From assembly GCF_030269515.1 (NCBI RefSeq), contig NZ_BSTM01000006.1, forward strand, positions 230,518 to 294,517: 64,000 bases of DNA, given 5' to 3'. The stretch comes from Actinomadura sp. NBRC 104412 (GTDB lineage: Bacteria > Actinomycetota > Actinomycetes > Streptosporangiales > Streptosporangiaceae). A model generated the notes under the pieces. The model did not search any database. It was not told the DNA's origin and saw only the letters and a program-made list of their open reading frames with translations. Of the stretch, positions 1-10,533 are shown one piece after another; position 1 is the stretch's first letter, and each line of letters begins with the position of its first letter. Position numbers and translations under genes: made by a program.

Positions 1-2
1 GT

Positions 3-1805
3 GACCACCTGGCCGAGCTGGACGTGGCGGAGACCATCCGCAAGGACGTCCAGGAGGGCATGGAGAAGACCCAGCGGGAGTTCCTGCTGCGGCAGCAGCA
101 GGAGGCCATCCGCAAGGAGCTGGCCGAGCTGAACGGCGACCCGGCCGACGAGGAGGACGACTACCGCGCCCGGATCGAGGCGGCGAACCTGCCCGAGAAG
201 GTGCGCGAGGCGGCGCTCAAGGAGGTCGACAAGCTGGAGCGGTCGTCCGACGCGTCCCCTGAGGGCGGCTGGATCCGCACCTGGCTGGATACCGTACTCG
301 ACATCCCGTGGAACGAGCGCACCGAGGACGCCTACGACATCGCGGGCGCCCGCGCGATCCTGGACGCCGACCACGCGGGCCTGGACGACGTGAAGGAGCG
401 CATCGTCGAGTACCTGGCCGTGCGCAAGCGCAGGGCCGACCGCGGCCTGGGCGTCGTGGGCGGGCGGCGCTCCGGTGCCGTCCTGGCGCTGACCGGCCCT
501 CCGGGGGTCGGCAAGACCTCGCTGGGCGAGTCGGTCGCACGCGCCATGGGACGCAAGTTCGTGCGGGTCGCGCTGGGCGGCGTCCGGGACGAGGCGGAGA
601 TCCGCGGCCACCGGCGCACCTACGTCGGCGCGCTGCCGGGACGTATCGTCCGGGCGATCCGCGAGGCGGGCTCGATGAACCCGGTCGTCCTGCTGGACGA
701 GGTCGACAAGGTCGGCGCCGACTACCGGGGCGACCCGACGGCGGCGCTGCTGGAGGTGCTGGACCCCGAGCAGAACCACACGTTCAGGGACCATTACCTG
801 GAGGTCGAGCTCGACCTGAGCGACGTGCTGTTCCTGGCGACCGCCAACGTGGTCGAGGCGATCCCGGGGCCGCTGCTGGACCGCATGGAGCTGGTGCAAC
901 TGGACGGCTACACCGAGCACGAGAAGGTCACCATCGCCCGTGAGCACCTGCTGCCCAAGCAGCTCGACAAGGCCGGCCTGGAGGCGTCCGAGGTGAGCTT
1001 CGACGACGAGGCGCTGGCGCTGCTGGCCTCCGAGTACACCCGGGAGGCGGGCGTGCGGTCGCTGGACCGCGCGATCGCGAGGGTGCTGCGCAAGATCGCC
1101 GCGAACGTGGCGCTGGAGAAGGCGACGCTGCCCGTCTCGATCGGCGCGGCCGATCTGAAGGACTACCTGGGACGGCCGCGGTTCACTCCGGAGGTCGAGC
1201 TGAGCAGGTCGGAGCGGCGCACCGGGGTGCCGGGCGTGGCGACGGGCCTGGCGGTCACCGGCGCGGGCGGCGACGTGCTCTACATCGAGGCGTCGCTGGC
1301 CGACAAGGAGACCGGCGACACCGGCGTGACGCTGACCGGCCAGCTCGGCGACGTCATGAAGGAGTCGGCCCGGATCGCGCTCAGCTACCTGCGCTCGCGC
1401 GGCGCGGAGCTGGAGCTTCCGGTCGGCGACCTGAAGGACCGTGGCGTGCACATCCACGTGCCCGCCGGCGCGATCCCGAAGGACGGGCCGAGCGCGGGCA
1501 TCACGATGACCACGGCGCTGGCCTCGCTGCTGTCGGGCCGTCCGGTCCGCTCGGACGTGGCGATGACCGGTGAGGTCTCGCTGACCGGCCGGGTGCTGCC
1601 GATCGGCGGCCTGAAGCAGAAGCTGCTGGCCGCCAGCAGGCTCGGGATCACGACCGCGATCGTGCCCAAGCGCAACGAGCCGGACCTGGAGGACGTCCCG
1701 GCCGAGGTGCTGGAGAACATGACGGTCTTCGCGGTCAGCGACGTCCGCGAGGTCCTGGACCTGGCCCTGGAGCCGGCCTCGACCAGCGCGGCCGTGGCCG
1801 CCTGA
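3..1805 (+). CDS. lon: ATP-dependent Lon protease, 5' end outside window
   Basis: Lon is a cytosolic AAA+ serine protease that unfolds and degrades damaged and regulatory proteins. The reading frame is open to the left window edge, so the N-terminal substrate-binding domain is missing and the visible ~600 residues start in the helical linker ([16 protein letters not shown]). The AAA+ module follows with Walker [10 protein letters not shown], Walker [10 protein letters not shown] and an arginine-containing sensor region. The C-terminal peptidase domain carries the catalytic serine in KDGPSAG and the catalytic lysine in GGLKQK, so the Ser-Lys dyad is complete. A strong hairpin lies 20 bp after the stop, so the gene ends its transcript here. 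Identification is firm. Confidence 0.97.
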   Translation, partial: DHLAELDVAETIRKDVQEGMEKTQREFLLRQQQEAIRKELAELNGDPADEEDDYRARIEAANLPEKVREAALKEVDKLERSSDASPEGGWIRTWLDTVLDIPWNERTEDAYDIAGARAILDADHAGLDDVKERIVEYLAVRKRRADRGLGVVGGRRSGAVLALTGPPGVGKTSLGESVARAMGRKFVRVALGGVRDEAEIRGHRRTYVGALPGRIVRAIREAGSMNPVVLLDEVDKVGADYRGDPTAALLEVLDPEQNHTFRDHYLEVELDLSDVLFLATANVVEAIPGPLLDRMELVQLDGYTEHEKVTIAREHLLPKQLDKAGLEASEVSFDDEALALLASEYTREAGVRSLDRAIARVLRKIAANVALEKATLPVSIGAADLKDYLGRPRFTPEVELSRSERRTGVPGVATGLAVTGAGGDVLYIEASLADKETGDTGVTLTGQLGDVMKESARIALSYLRSRGAELELPVGDLKDRGVHIHVPAGAIPKDGPSAGITMTTALASLLSGRPVRSDVAMTGEVSLTGRVLPIGGLKQKLLAASRLGITTAIVPKRNEPDLEDVPAEVLENMTVFAVSDVREVLDLALEPASTSAAVAA

Positions 1806-1824
1806 TCCCTCCGCAGAGGACGCG

Positions 1825-1862
1825 AGCGCCCGCGCCGGCTCGATCGAGCCGACGCGGGCGCT
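1825..1862 (+). terminator. Long GC-rich hairpin after lon
   Basis: A 38-bp inverted repeat: the outer arms AGCGCCCGCG and CGCGGGCGCT pair perfectly, there is one C/A mismatch, and the inner arms CGGCTCGA and TCGAGCCG pair perfectly with almost no loop. It begins 20 bp after the lon stop. No long T tract follows, which is usual for actinomycete intrinsic terminators. Confidence 0.85.
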
Positions 1863-1928
1863 TCGCGTTGCGCCGCGTCCCGGACGTCCCGCGCGACCCG
1901 GGTTCGTGTTTGACCGATCTCCGGGCCG

Positions 1929-2030
1929 GTGAAGGAAATCGACGATGTGAGCCTGGACGTGGCGGGCGTGGTGCTCGCCTACCTGGTGGCCGGACGCCGG
2001 AACTCGTACGCGCTGCGTGGACGGCCCTAG
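1929..2030 (+). CDS. Possible 33-residue small ORF or gene remnant
   Basis: A GTG-initiated frame of 33 codons lies between the lon terminator and the convergent SDR-fusion gene. About 26 of 30 third positions are G or C, as in real genes here, and the middle (DVAGVVLAYLVAGRR) reads like a short amphipathic or membrane-seeking helix. Its TAG overlaps the TAG of the opposite gene in a shared CTAG. No convincing ribosome binding site is seen. It could be a small protein, the remnant of a larger gene, or chance; I do not recognise it. Confidence 0.25.
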   Translation: MKEIDDVSLDVAGVVLAYLVAGRRNSYALRGRP

Positions 2031-3571
2031 CGCGGGGTGAGGCGGAAGATCCGCAGCTCGCGGGTGACGCGTTCGCGGTAGCGGTCGTACACCGGCCAGA
2101 CGCGCACCAGCCGGGGCCAGATCGCGGCGCGCTCGTCGCCGTCCAGCAGCCGGGCGGTGACCGGGACGGTACGGCCGCGGAAGGTCACCTCCGCCTCGGG
2201 ATGCCGGAGCAGGTTGCCCGTCCAGGCGGGGTGGTGCTCCCTGCCGAAGTTGGAGCCGACGACGATCCAGCCGCCGCCCGGCTCGGGCATGCAGGCGAGC
2301 GGCACCCGCCGGGGGAGGCCGCTCTTGGCGCCGGTGGTGGTGAGCATCAGGCTCGGGATCAGCGCCTGCCCGAGCAGGAAGCGGCCGCCGCTGGCCCGGT
2401 GCAGGGCGCGGTCCAGCGGCGGGACGATCCTCGGCCCGATCCTGGAGAACCAGCGGGCCGCGGAGATCCGCTGGAACAGCGGCCCGGCGGTCCGTCGCAG
2501 CGGCGTCGGTGTCCGCCGCCGTCCGGCGGCGGCGCTTTCGGGACGCGGGGCCAGCCTTCCGGCCCGCCGGAGGTGGCCGGTCTCGGCCATCCAGCGCAGC
2601 CCGTCCTCAAGGGTCTCCTCGACCGGTCGCAGGGCCAGCGACAGCGCGTCCAGCGAAGGGCCGTCGTCGGTCGGCACCAGCCTGACCATGAACTCGGCGG
2701 CGTCCCTGGTGAGCGGGTAGTCGAACGGCCTGACGCGCCTGACCGCGTCCAGCGCGGCGCCCGCGCCGAGCATCACCCCGGCCGGGACGGGGAAGCCGCG
2801 CGGCCTGAGGCCGGTCAGCCGGTCGCACAGGTCGGCGTACTGCCGCCAGGTGCGGTAGTGCCCGCCGAGCAGGAGCCGGTCGGGGGTGGGCCTGGAGACC
2901 GCGCGGGCGAGGGCCTCGGCCAGGTCCCGCACGTCGATGATCGAGGCGCCGCCGGGCGGGAGCGGCCAGGCCAGGTCGAGCGCCCGGCTCACGCCCTGCA
3001 TGAACGAGTCCAGCACGGGCTGGGAGGGGCCGAACACGCCGCCGGGATACACGACGGTGACCGGGGCGCCGGCCGCCTGGAGGTCCCGGACGTACCGTTC
3101 GGCGGCGACCTTGGACCTGCCGTAGCCGGTCCTGGGCGTGCCGAGGGGGCCGTCGGTGGTGATGAGCGGGCCGGGCGGCGGGACGAACACCGCGACCGTC
3201 GACACGTGCACCACCCGGTCGACGCCGCGCGCCACCGCGCCGCCGACCACGTTGCGCGTGCCGGACACGTTGACGTGCACCAGGCCGGTCTCGGGGTCGC
3301 GGCCGGGCGAGGCGGGCGTGGTCACGCCGATCGCGGCGGCGGCGTGGATGGCGGCGTCGCAGCCGGCCAGCGCCTCGTTCACCGCGGCGGCGTCGCACAT
3401 GTCGCCCCGCACCAGCTCCACGTCCTCGGGCGCGACGCCGAGCCCGGAGAGCACCCTGCCGGCCCTGCCGGGATCGCGGACCAGGGCGCGGGGGGCGTGC
3501 CCCGCGTCCAGCAGCGCGCGGACGGTGTGGGACCCGACGAATCCGGACGCGCCGGTGAGAAAGACCCGCAT
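2027..3571 (-). CDS. Fusion: NAD(P)-dependent epimerase/SDR + deazaflavin (F420)-dependent nitroreductase-type domain
   Basis: The 514-residue protein joins two oxidoreductase folds. Residues 1 to about 330 are an extended SDR: Rossmann motif TGASGFVG at 6-13 and a YxxxK pair in GYGRSK near residue 150. Residues about 370-514 match the DDN/F420H2-dependent family, with the typical TTTGAKSGLPR, then GSNFGREHHPAWTGNL. A basic, Pro/Arg-rich linker separates them. The SDR half would use NAD(P)H and the C-terminal half F420H2, perhaps acting in sequence on one hydrophobic substrate; substrate unknown. Transcribed away from the iol operon from a 264-bp divergent region. Domain calls are solid, the combined role is inference. 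Confidence 0.85.
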   Translation of the reverse strand: MRVFLTGASGFVGSHTVRALLDAGHAPRALVRDPGRAGRVLSGLGVAPEDVELVRGDMCDAAAVNEALAGCDAAIHAAAAIGVTTPASPGRDPETGLVHVNVSGTRNVVGGAVARGVDRVVHVSTVAVFVPPPGPLITTDGPLGTPRTGYGRSKVAAERYVRDLQAAGAPVTVVYPGGVFGPSQPVLDSFMQGVSRALDLAWPLPPGGASIIDVRDLAEALARAVSRPTPDRLLLGGHYRTWRQYADLCDRLTGLRPRGFPVPAGVMLGAGAALDAVRRVRPFDYPLTRDAAEFMVRLVPTDDGPSLDALSLALRPVEETLEDGLRWMAETGHLRRAGRLAPRPESAAAGRRRTPTPLRRTAGPLFQRISAARWFSRIGPRIVPPLDRALHRASGGRFLLGQALIPSLMLTTTGAKSGLPRRVPLACMPEPGGGWIVVGSNFGREHHPAWTGNLLRHPEAEVTFRGRTVPVTARLLDGDERAAIWPRLVRVWPVYDRYRERVTRELRIFRLTPR

Positions 3572-3705
3572 ACCGGGAAACTAGCGCTTGGTGTCGATCG
3601 AGAGGAACCACCGGGGGTTCGCGAAGCGTCGCGGACGGAACCGCGTTCGGCCTTCCGGGCGGCATTGCGGACAGGTCCTAACACCGCGGAGACCAGGGTA
3701 GGCCG

Positions 3706-3734
3706 TTGACGCCCCTGGAACGCTCCATCACACT
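3706..3734 (+). promoter_or_regulatory. iol operon promoter with an operator in the -35/-10 spacer
   Basis: TTGACG (3706-3711) is followed after exactly 17 bp by CACACT (3729-3734). The spacer holds TGGAACGCTCCA (3716-3727), which is symmetrical at 10 of 12 positions and matches the perfect palindrome inside iolG. A repressor bound here would block RNA polymerase. The predicted transcript starts about 95 nt before iolG, which has its own ribosome site GGGAGGGATCA. The -10 is weak at its first base, so the promoter call is moderate; the paired operator strengthens it. Confidence 0.6.
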
Positions 3735-3835
3735 CGGGTGTCACCTGACCGCCGTCGCCCGGGGCCGCCACCGGACGCACGTCCGGGGTCGACGCCCTGG
3801 ATCGATGCCGAGATCGAGCCGACCGGGAGGGATCA

Positions 3836-4855
3836 ATGAGGATCGGGCTGGCCGGGGCGGGGCGCATCGGTGCGCGCCACGCCGCCGCACTGTGCACGAT
3901 GCCCGAGGTCGAGTCGCTGGTGATCGCGGACGCCGACCCGTCGAGAGCGCGGGACCTGGCCGTCCGGCTGGACGCCCGCCCGCGGGATCGGGTGCGCGCC
4001 GAGGAGTCGGTGTCCGGGCTGTTCGGCGCCGGGCTCGACGGGCTGGTGGTGGCCGCCGCGACCGACGCGCACGCCGCCCTGGTGGAGAGGGCGGTGGCCG
4101 CCCGGATCGGCGTGTTCTGCGAGAAACCGCTCGCCGCGGACGTTGATGGAACGTTCCATATCGCGGCGGCGGCCCGCCGCACCGGTGTCCCGGTGCAGGT
4201 CGGCTTCCAGCGCCGCTTCGACGCCGGGTACGTCGCGGCCCGCGAGGCCGTCTCCGCCGGCCGGCTCGGCTGGCTGCACACCGTCCGGTCGTGCAGCTTC
4301 GACCCGGCGCCGCCGCCCTCCGGCTACATCCCCGCCTCCGGCGGCCTGTTCCGCGACTGCGTCATCCACGACCTGGACTCCATCCGCCATGTCACCGGGC
4401 GCGACGTGGCCTGGGTGATCGCCGCCGGATCCAACCGCGGCGACGAGGTCTTCCGCCGGTACGGCGACGTCGACACCGGGGCCGCCCTGCTCGGGCTGGA
4501 CGACGGCACCCTCGGGATGATCGGCGCGACCCGGTACAACGCCGCCGGATACGACGTGCGGCTGGAGCTGTTCGGCTCCAAGGACAGCCTGGTCGCCGGG
4601 ATGGACGACCGCACACCGGTCACCCCCGTCCCGGCCGACGAGTCGGAGGACGCCCGGCCCGCGTACGTGAGCTTCATGGAGCGGTTCGCCGCCGCCTACG
4701 ACGCCGAGCTGCGCGCCTTCATCGACGTGATCGCCGGGCGCCGCGCCAACCCGTGTCCGCCGGACGAGGCCCTGGAGGCGTTCTACCTGGCCGAGGCGTG
4801 CGAGCTGTCCAGGAGGGAAGGCCGGATGGTCCAGCCGGAGGAGGTACGGTCATGA
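3836..4855 (+). CDS. iolG: Gfo/Idh/MocA-family dehydrogenase, probable myo-inositol 2-dehydrogenase
   Basis: 339 residues, normal length for the family. The N-terminal Rossmann fold has GLAGAGRIGARH at 4-15; the family lysine is in FCEKPLA near residue 97; the C-terminal substrate domain has the catalytic Asp/His pattern in DCVIHDLD. The enzyme would oxidise myo-inositol to 2-keto-myo-inositol with NAD+, the first step of inositol breakdown; the assignment to inositol comes mainly from the following iolC, iolB and iolD. First gene of the operon, start chosen by GGGAGG six bases before ATG. Codons 103-109 form an embedded palindrome and use codons unusual here (GTT, GAT, GGA, CAT). Its stop overlaps the next start as ATGA. 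Confidence 0.88.
   Translation: MRIGLAGAGRIGARHAAALCTMPEVESLVIADADPSRARDLAVRLDARPRDRVRAEESVSGLFGAGLDGLVVAAATDAHAALVERAVAARIGVFCEKPLAADVDGTFHIAAAARRTGVPVQVGFQRRFDAGYVAAREAVSAGRLGWLHTVRSCSFDPAPPPSGYIPASGGLFRDCVIHDLDSIRHVTGRDVAWVIAAGSNRGDEVFRRYGDVDTGAALLGLDDGTLGMIGATRYNAAGYDVRLELFGSKDSLVAGMDDRTPVTPVPADESEDARPAYVSFMERFAAAYDAELRAFIDVIAGRRANPCPPDEALEAFYLAEACELSRREGRMVQPEEVRS
4146..4159. promoter_or_regulatory. Perfect 14-bp palindromic operator inside iolG
   Basis: ATGGAACGTTCCAT is a perfect palindrome. Its core TGGAACGTTCCA differs from the promoter site at 3716-3727 by one base. Site centres are 431 bp apart, very close to 41 turns of B-DNA, so both would face the same side of the helix. The bound regulator (LacI or GntR family is likely from the shape) is not encoded in this window. 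Confidence 0.65.
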
Positions 4856-5709
4856 GGCTGGCGGGCGCCCCGATCTCCTGGGGGGTGTGCGAGGTCCCCG
4901 GCTGGGGCCATCAGCTCTCCCCGCGCCGCGTCCTGGCCGAGATGCGCGACCTCGGCCTCACCGCCACCGAGCTCGGCCCCGACGGGTTCCTCCCGTCCGA
5001 CCCGGGCGAGCGTGGCGCGCTCCTCGACGAGTACGACCTGGAGCTGGCGGGCGCGTTCGTCCCGGTCGTCCTGCACGACCCCGGCCGCGACCCGCTGCCC
5101 GGGATCGAGCGGGCCATGGACGACCTCGGCCCCGGTACCGTGCTGGTCCTGGCCGCCGCCACCGGGATCGACGGCTATGACGGGCGGCCGGACCTCGACA
5201 CCAGGGCGTGGCGGACGCTGCTGTCCAACCTCGACGCCATCACCGTGCGCGCCGCCGAGCGCGGCCATACCGTCACGCTGCACCCGCACGTCGGCACGGT
5301 GGTGGAGCGCCGTGCCGAGGTCGAACGCGTGCTGGGGGAGTGCAGCGTCCCGCTCTGCCTCGACACCGGCCACCTCCTCGTCGGCGGCACCGACCCGGTG
5401 TGGCTGTCACGCTTCGCCGCGCCCCGCATCGCGCACGTCCACCTCAAGGACGTGGACGTGGCGCTGGCCGATGCCGTACGCGAAGGACGGACCACCTACA
5501 CCCAGGCGGTCGGCGACGGCCTGTACCGGCCCCTCGGCCAAGGTGACATCGACATCGCCGAGGTCATCCGGTCCCTGGAGGACTCCGGCTACGAAGGCTG
5601 GTACGTCATGGAGCAGGACACCATCCTCACCACCGAGCCCGCCCCCGCCTCCGGGCCCTGCGAAGACGTGCGCGCCTGCCTGTCCTATCTCTCCTCCAAG
5701 GCCGCATGA
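4852..5709 (+). CDS. TIM-barrel inosose dehydratase/isomerase-like protein (IolE/IolH type)
   Basis: 285 residues of the AP-endonuclease-2/xylose-isomerase-like TIM barrel family. It opens with GAPISWGVCEVPGWG, a start typical of inositol-pathway members, and keeps TELGPDGFLP. Likely metal and catalytic positions lie in TLHPHVGT, LCLDTGHLL, AHVHLKDVD and WYVMEQD. In the pathway it would dehydrate 2-keto-myo-inositol to the diketone that IolD hydrolyses; an isomerase role (IolI) cannot be excluded. Start is the ATG of the ATGA overlap with iolG; the frame is open further upstream but that part is antisense-like shadow within iolG. It overlaps iolC by four bases. Confidence 0.85.
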   Translation: MRLAGAPISWGVCEVPGWGHQLSPRRVLAEMRDLGLTATELGPDGFLPSDPGERGALLDEYDLELAGAFVPVVLHDPGRDPLPGIERAMDDLGPGTVLVLAAATGIDGYDGRPDLDTRAWRTLLSNLDAITVRAAERGHTVTLHPHVGTVVERRAEVERVLGECSVPLCLDTGHLLVGGTDPVWLSRFAAPRIAHVHLKDVDVALADAVREGRTTYTQAVGDGLYRPLGQGDIDIAEVIRSLEDSGYEGWYVMEQDTILTTEPAPASGPCEDVRACLSYLSSKAA

Positions 5710-6653
5710 TGGCGCCTTACGACCTCGTCACCATGGGGCGGGTGAGCGTGGACGTGTACCCGCATGACGTGGGAGTGCCGCTGGAGGACGTGGAGACGTT
5801 CGGCAAGTACCTGGGCGGCAGCCCGACCAACGTGGCGGTGGCGGCGGCGAGACATGGTCGCCGTACGGCGGTCATCACCCGTACAGGGGACGACCCGTTC
5901 GGCCGGTTCATCCATAAGGCGCTCAAGGGGTTCGGCGTGGACGACCGCTACGTCACCGCCGTGCCCGCGCTTCCCACGCCGGTCGTGTTCTGCGAGATCT
6001 TCCCGCCGGACGACTTCCCGCTCTACTTCTACCGCTACCCGAAGGCGCCCGACCTGGAGATCCGCGCCGCCGAGCTGGACCTGGACGCGATCGGCTCGGC
6101 CCGCATCCTGTGGGCCACCGTCACCGGGCTGTCGCAGGAGCCCAGCCGGGAGGCGACGCTGACCGCCCTCGCCGCCCGCCGCGACGGGATCACCGTGCTC
6201 GACCTCGACCACCGGCCGGCGCTGTGGGAGTCGCGGGACGAGGCGACGCGGTGGACGCGCCGCGCCCTGGAGCACGCCACCGTCGCCGTCGGCAACCTGG
6301 ACGAGTGCGCGATGGCGGTCGGCGAACGCGAGCCGCACGCCGCCGCCCGCGCCCTCCTCGATCTCGGCCTGGACCTGGCGATCGTCAAGCGCGGCCCGGA
6401 CGGGGTGCTCGCCGCGTCCAGAACCGAGGTCGTGGACGGCCCGCCGGTCGAGGTGGAGGTCGTCAACGGGCTCGGCGCCGGGGACGCGTTCGGCGGGGCG
6501 GTCTGCCACGGGCTGCTGGCGGGCTGGCCGCTGACCCGGACGGTCGCGTTCGCCAACACCGCGGGCGCCCTGGTCGCGTCCCGGCTGGCCTGCGCCGACG
6601 CCATGCCGGACACGGCCGAGGTGGAGAAGGCGATGCCGGGGGAGGGGTCATGA
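5706..6653 (+). CDS. iolC: 5-dehydro-2-deoxygluconokinase (PfkB family)
   Basis: 315 residues of the ribokinase/PfkB family. The N-terminal signature is GKYLGGSPTNVAVAAARHG and the C-terminal one is NGLGAGDAFGGA, with the catalytic aspartate. The DDFPLYFYRYPKAPD segment is characteristic of IolC. It phosphorylates 5-dehydro-2-deoxy-D-gluconate with ATP in the cytoplasm. Two in-frame ATG codons (5706 and 5709) overlap the previous stop; either may be used. Translation is coupled on both sides by four-base overlaps. Confidence 0.93.
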   Translation: MMAPYDLVTMGRVSVDVYPHDVGVPLEDVETFGKYLGGSPTNVAVAAARHGRRTAVITRTGDDPFGRFIHKALKGFGVDDRYVTAVPALPTPVVFCEIFPPDDFPLYFYRYPKAPDLEIRAAELDLDAIGSARILWATVTGLSQEPSREATLTALAARRDGITVLDLDHRPALWESRDEATRWTRRALEHATVAVGNLDECAMAVGEREPHAAARALLDLGLDLAIVKRGPDGVLAASRTEVVDGPPVEVEVVNGLGAGDAFGGAVCHGLLAGWPLTRTVAFANTAGALVASRLACADAMPDTAEVEKAMPGEGS

Positions 6654-7530
6654 GCGGCGGCGTGCGGCACCACCTGCCCGCCGGCAGCACCGCCGAGGCG
6701 CCGTTCAGCCTGGTCGTCACCCCCGAGACCGCGGGCTGGACCTACGCCTCGCTGCGCGTGCTGGAGCTGGATGGCGAGCCGGTCACCTTCGGAACGGGAG
6801 AGTTCGAGACGATCGTGCTGCCGCTCGCCGGGGCGTGCACGGTGACCTGCGACGGTGAACGGTTCGAGCTGGCGGGGCGGCGGAGCGTCTTCTCCCGGGT
6901 CACCGATTTCGCGTACGTGCCGCGCGACGCCCGCGTGACCGTCTCCGGGTGGGGCCGGTTCGCGCTCGCGGGCGCGCGGTGCGCGCGGCGGCTCGTCCCG
7001 CGCCACGTACCGGCCGAGGACGTGCCGGTCGAGCTGCGGGGCGCGGGACCGGCGAGCCGCCAGGTCAACAACTTCGGAACGCCCGCCGGGTTCCCGCACG
7101 CCGAGAAGCTGATCGCCTGCGAGGTGCTGACGCCCGGCGGGTGCTGGTCGTCGTACCCGCCGCACAAGCACGACGAGGAGACCGCGACCGAGGCCGTCCT
7201 GGAGGAGATCTACTACTTCGAGGTCGCGCCCGGCCCCGAGGGCCGTCCCGGGATGGGCTACCAGCACGTGTACGGCACGCCCGAGCGTCCCATCGAGGTG
7301 CTGGCGCAGGTGCGGGACGGTGACGTGGTGCTCGTGCCGCACGGCTGGCACGGCCCTTCGATGGCCGCGCCGGGCCACCACCTCTACTACCTGAACGTGA
7401 TGGCGGGGCCGTCCCCCGAGCGCGCCTGGAAGATCTGCGACGACCCGGCCCATGCCTGGGTCCGTGACACCTGGCCTGGGCAGGACATGGATGAGCGGTT
7501 GCCGCTCACGACGACGGAGGAGGAGGCGCG

Positions 7531-7534
<4 letters not shown>
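6650..7534 (+). CDS. iolB: 5-deoxy-glucuronate isomerase
   Basis: 294 residues, the usual IolB size, made of two cupin halves. The metal-binding cupin motif is seen in SYPPHKHDEE followed by EEIYYFEV, and the second half has VPHGWHGP. It isomerises 5-deoxy-glucuronate to 5-dehydro-2-deoxygluconate, the IolC substrate. The ATG at 6650 overlaps the iolC stop as ATGA and gives the correct N-terminus; the same frame stays open upstream without meaning. It overlaps iolD by four bases. Confidence 0.93.
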
Positions 7535-9399
<1,865 letters not shown>

Positions 9400-9464
9400 T
9401 CAACAAGCCACGCTCTCTGGTACATACTCGTTCATCCAGCCACCCCCCTGCGGAGAGAACGGAG

Positions 9465-9536
9465 CCCTCCGATGACCCGCACCCCTCCGATGACCCGCAC
9501 CTCCCGGACGACCCGGACCTCTCGGACGACCACGTG
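9465..9536 (+). repeat. Four tandem 18-bp units over the start of the transporter lipoprotein gene
   Basis: Units 9465-9482 and 9483-9500 are identical (CCCTCCGATGACCCGCAC). Units 9501-9518 and 9519-9536 are diverged copies with the same length. Each of the first two contains an ATG in the same frame, so the start codon itself has been duplicated. The repeat encodes a Thr/Arg-rich leader ahead of the lipoprotein signal. Confidence 0.8.
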
Positions 9537-10533
9537 GAAGAACGCCCGGCGCCGGGGCCTCACCACCCTGGCGGGGGCCGCGGCCCTGGCGCTGGGCCTG
9601 TCGCTGAGCGCGTGCAGCGGCTCGGGCGGCAAGAAGGCCGAGGAGAACCCGGTCGCGGGCGGCGCCGGCACCGAGCGGATGACCATCGCGATGGTCACCC
9701 ACTCCGGGCCCGGCGACACGTTCTGGGACATCGTCCAGAAGGGCGCGCGGGCCGCCGCCGCCAAGAGCAACGTCGAGTTCCTCTACTCGGCCGACCCGGA
9801 CGGCGGCAAGCAGGCCCAGCTCGTGCAGGCCGCCATCGACAAGAAGGTGGACGGGATCATCGTCACCTTCGCCAAGCCGGACGCCCTGAAGGACGTCGTC
9901 GCCCGCGCCACCGCGGCCAAGATCCCGGTGGTGTCCATCAACTCGGGCGCGGACGTGTCCGCCGACTACGGCGCGATCGCCCACTTCGGGCAGGACGAGA
10001 CGATCGCCGGTGAGGCCGCCGGCCGCGAGCTGGCCGCCATCGGCTCCAAGCGGGCGCTGTGCGTGATCCACGAGCAGGGCAACGTGGGCCTGGAGGACCG
10101 CTGCGCCGGCGCGAAGAAGACCTTCGGCGGGCAGATGGAGAACCTGTTCGTCCCCGGCACCAACATGCCGCAGGTCAAGTCCGCGATCACCGCCAAGCTG
10201 CAGGCCGACGAGGACGTCGACGGGATCCTCACGCTGGGCGCGCCGTTCGCGGCCACCGCGGTCGACGCGGTGAAGGAGACCGGCGGCCGGGCCAAGGTCG
10301 CCACGTTCGACATGAACAAGGACCTGATCGCCCTGCTCAAGGCCGGCAGCATCCAGTTCGCCGTGGACCAGCAGCCCTACCTTCAGGGGTACGCGGCGGT
10401 CGACGAGCTGTGGCTGCTGAAGACCAACGGCAACGTGATCGGCGGCGGCCGTCCCGTCCTGACCGGGCCCGCGATCGTCACCAAGGACAACGCGGGCGCC
10501 ATCGAGCAGTTCGCCAACCGGGGCACCCGATGA
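9472..10533 (+). CDS. Sugar ABC transporter substrate-binding lipoprotein (probable inositol binding)
   Basis: 353 residues of the periplasmic-binding type 1 fold used by ribose/inositol-type importers. A Thr/Arg-rich stretch (1-22) precedes a basic n-region, a hydrophobic core and the lipobox LSAC with Cys48 as the lipidated residue. The mature part has [18 protein letters not shown] and [11 protein letters not shown] as in RbsB-like proteins. GGAG lies seven bases before the first ATG; the second in-frame ATG at 9490 sits in an identical repeat copy and would give a shorter signal. Position after iolD and before a permease and ATPase suggests inositol as ligand. Its stop overlaps the permease start. 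Confidence 0.9.
   Translation: MTRTPPMTRTSRTTRTSRTTTWKNARRRGLTTLAGAAALALGLSLSACSGSGGKKAEENPVAGGAGTERMTIAMVTHSGPGDTFWDIVQKGARAAAAKSNVEFLYSADPDGGKQAQLVQAAIDKKVDGIIVTFAKPDALKDVVARATAAKIPVVSINSGADVSADYGAIAHFGQDETIAGEAAGRELAAIGSKRALCVIHEQGNVGLEDRCAGAKKTFGGQMENLFVPGTNMPQVKSAITAKLQADEDVDGILTLGAPFAATAVDAVKETGGRAKVATFDMNKDLIALLKAGSIQFAVDQQPYLQGYAAVDELWLLKTNGNVIGGGRPVLTGPAIVTKDNAGAIEQFANRGTR

Noticed and set aside
1868..3709. Long plus-strand ORF of 613 codons opposite the SDR/F420 fusion
   Set aside because: It is rich in Gly/Arg/Pro/His with no motif, while the opposite strand has clear domains; high GC leaves antisense frames open.
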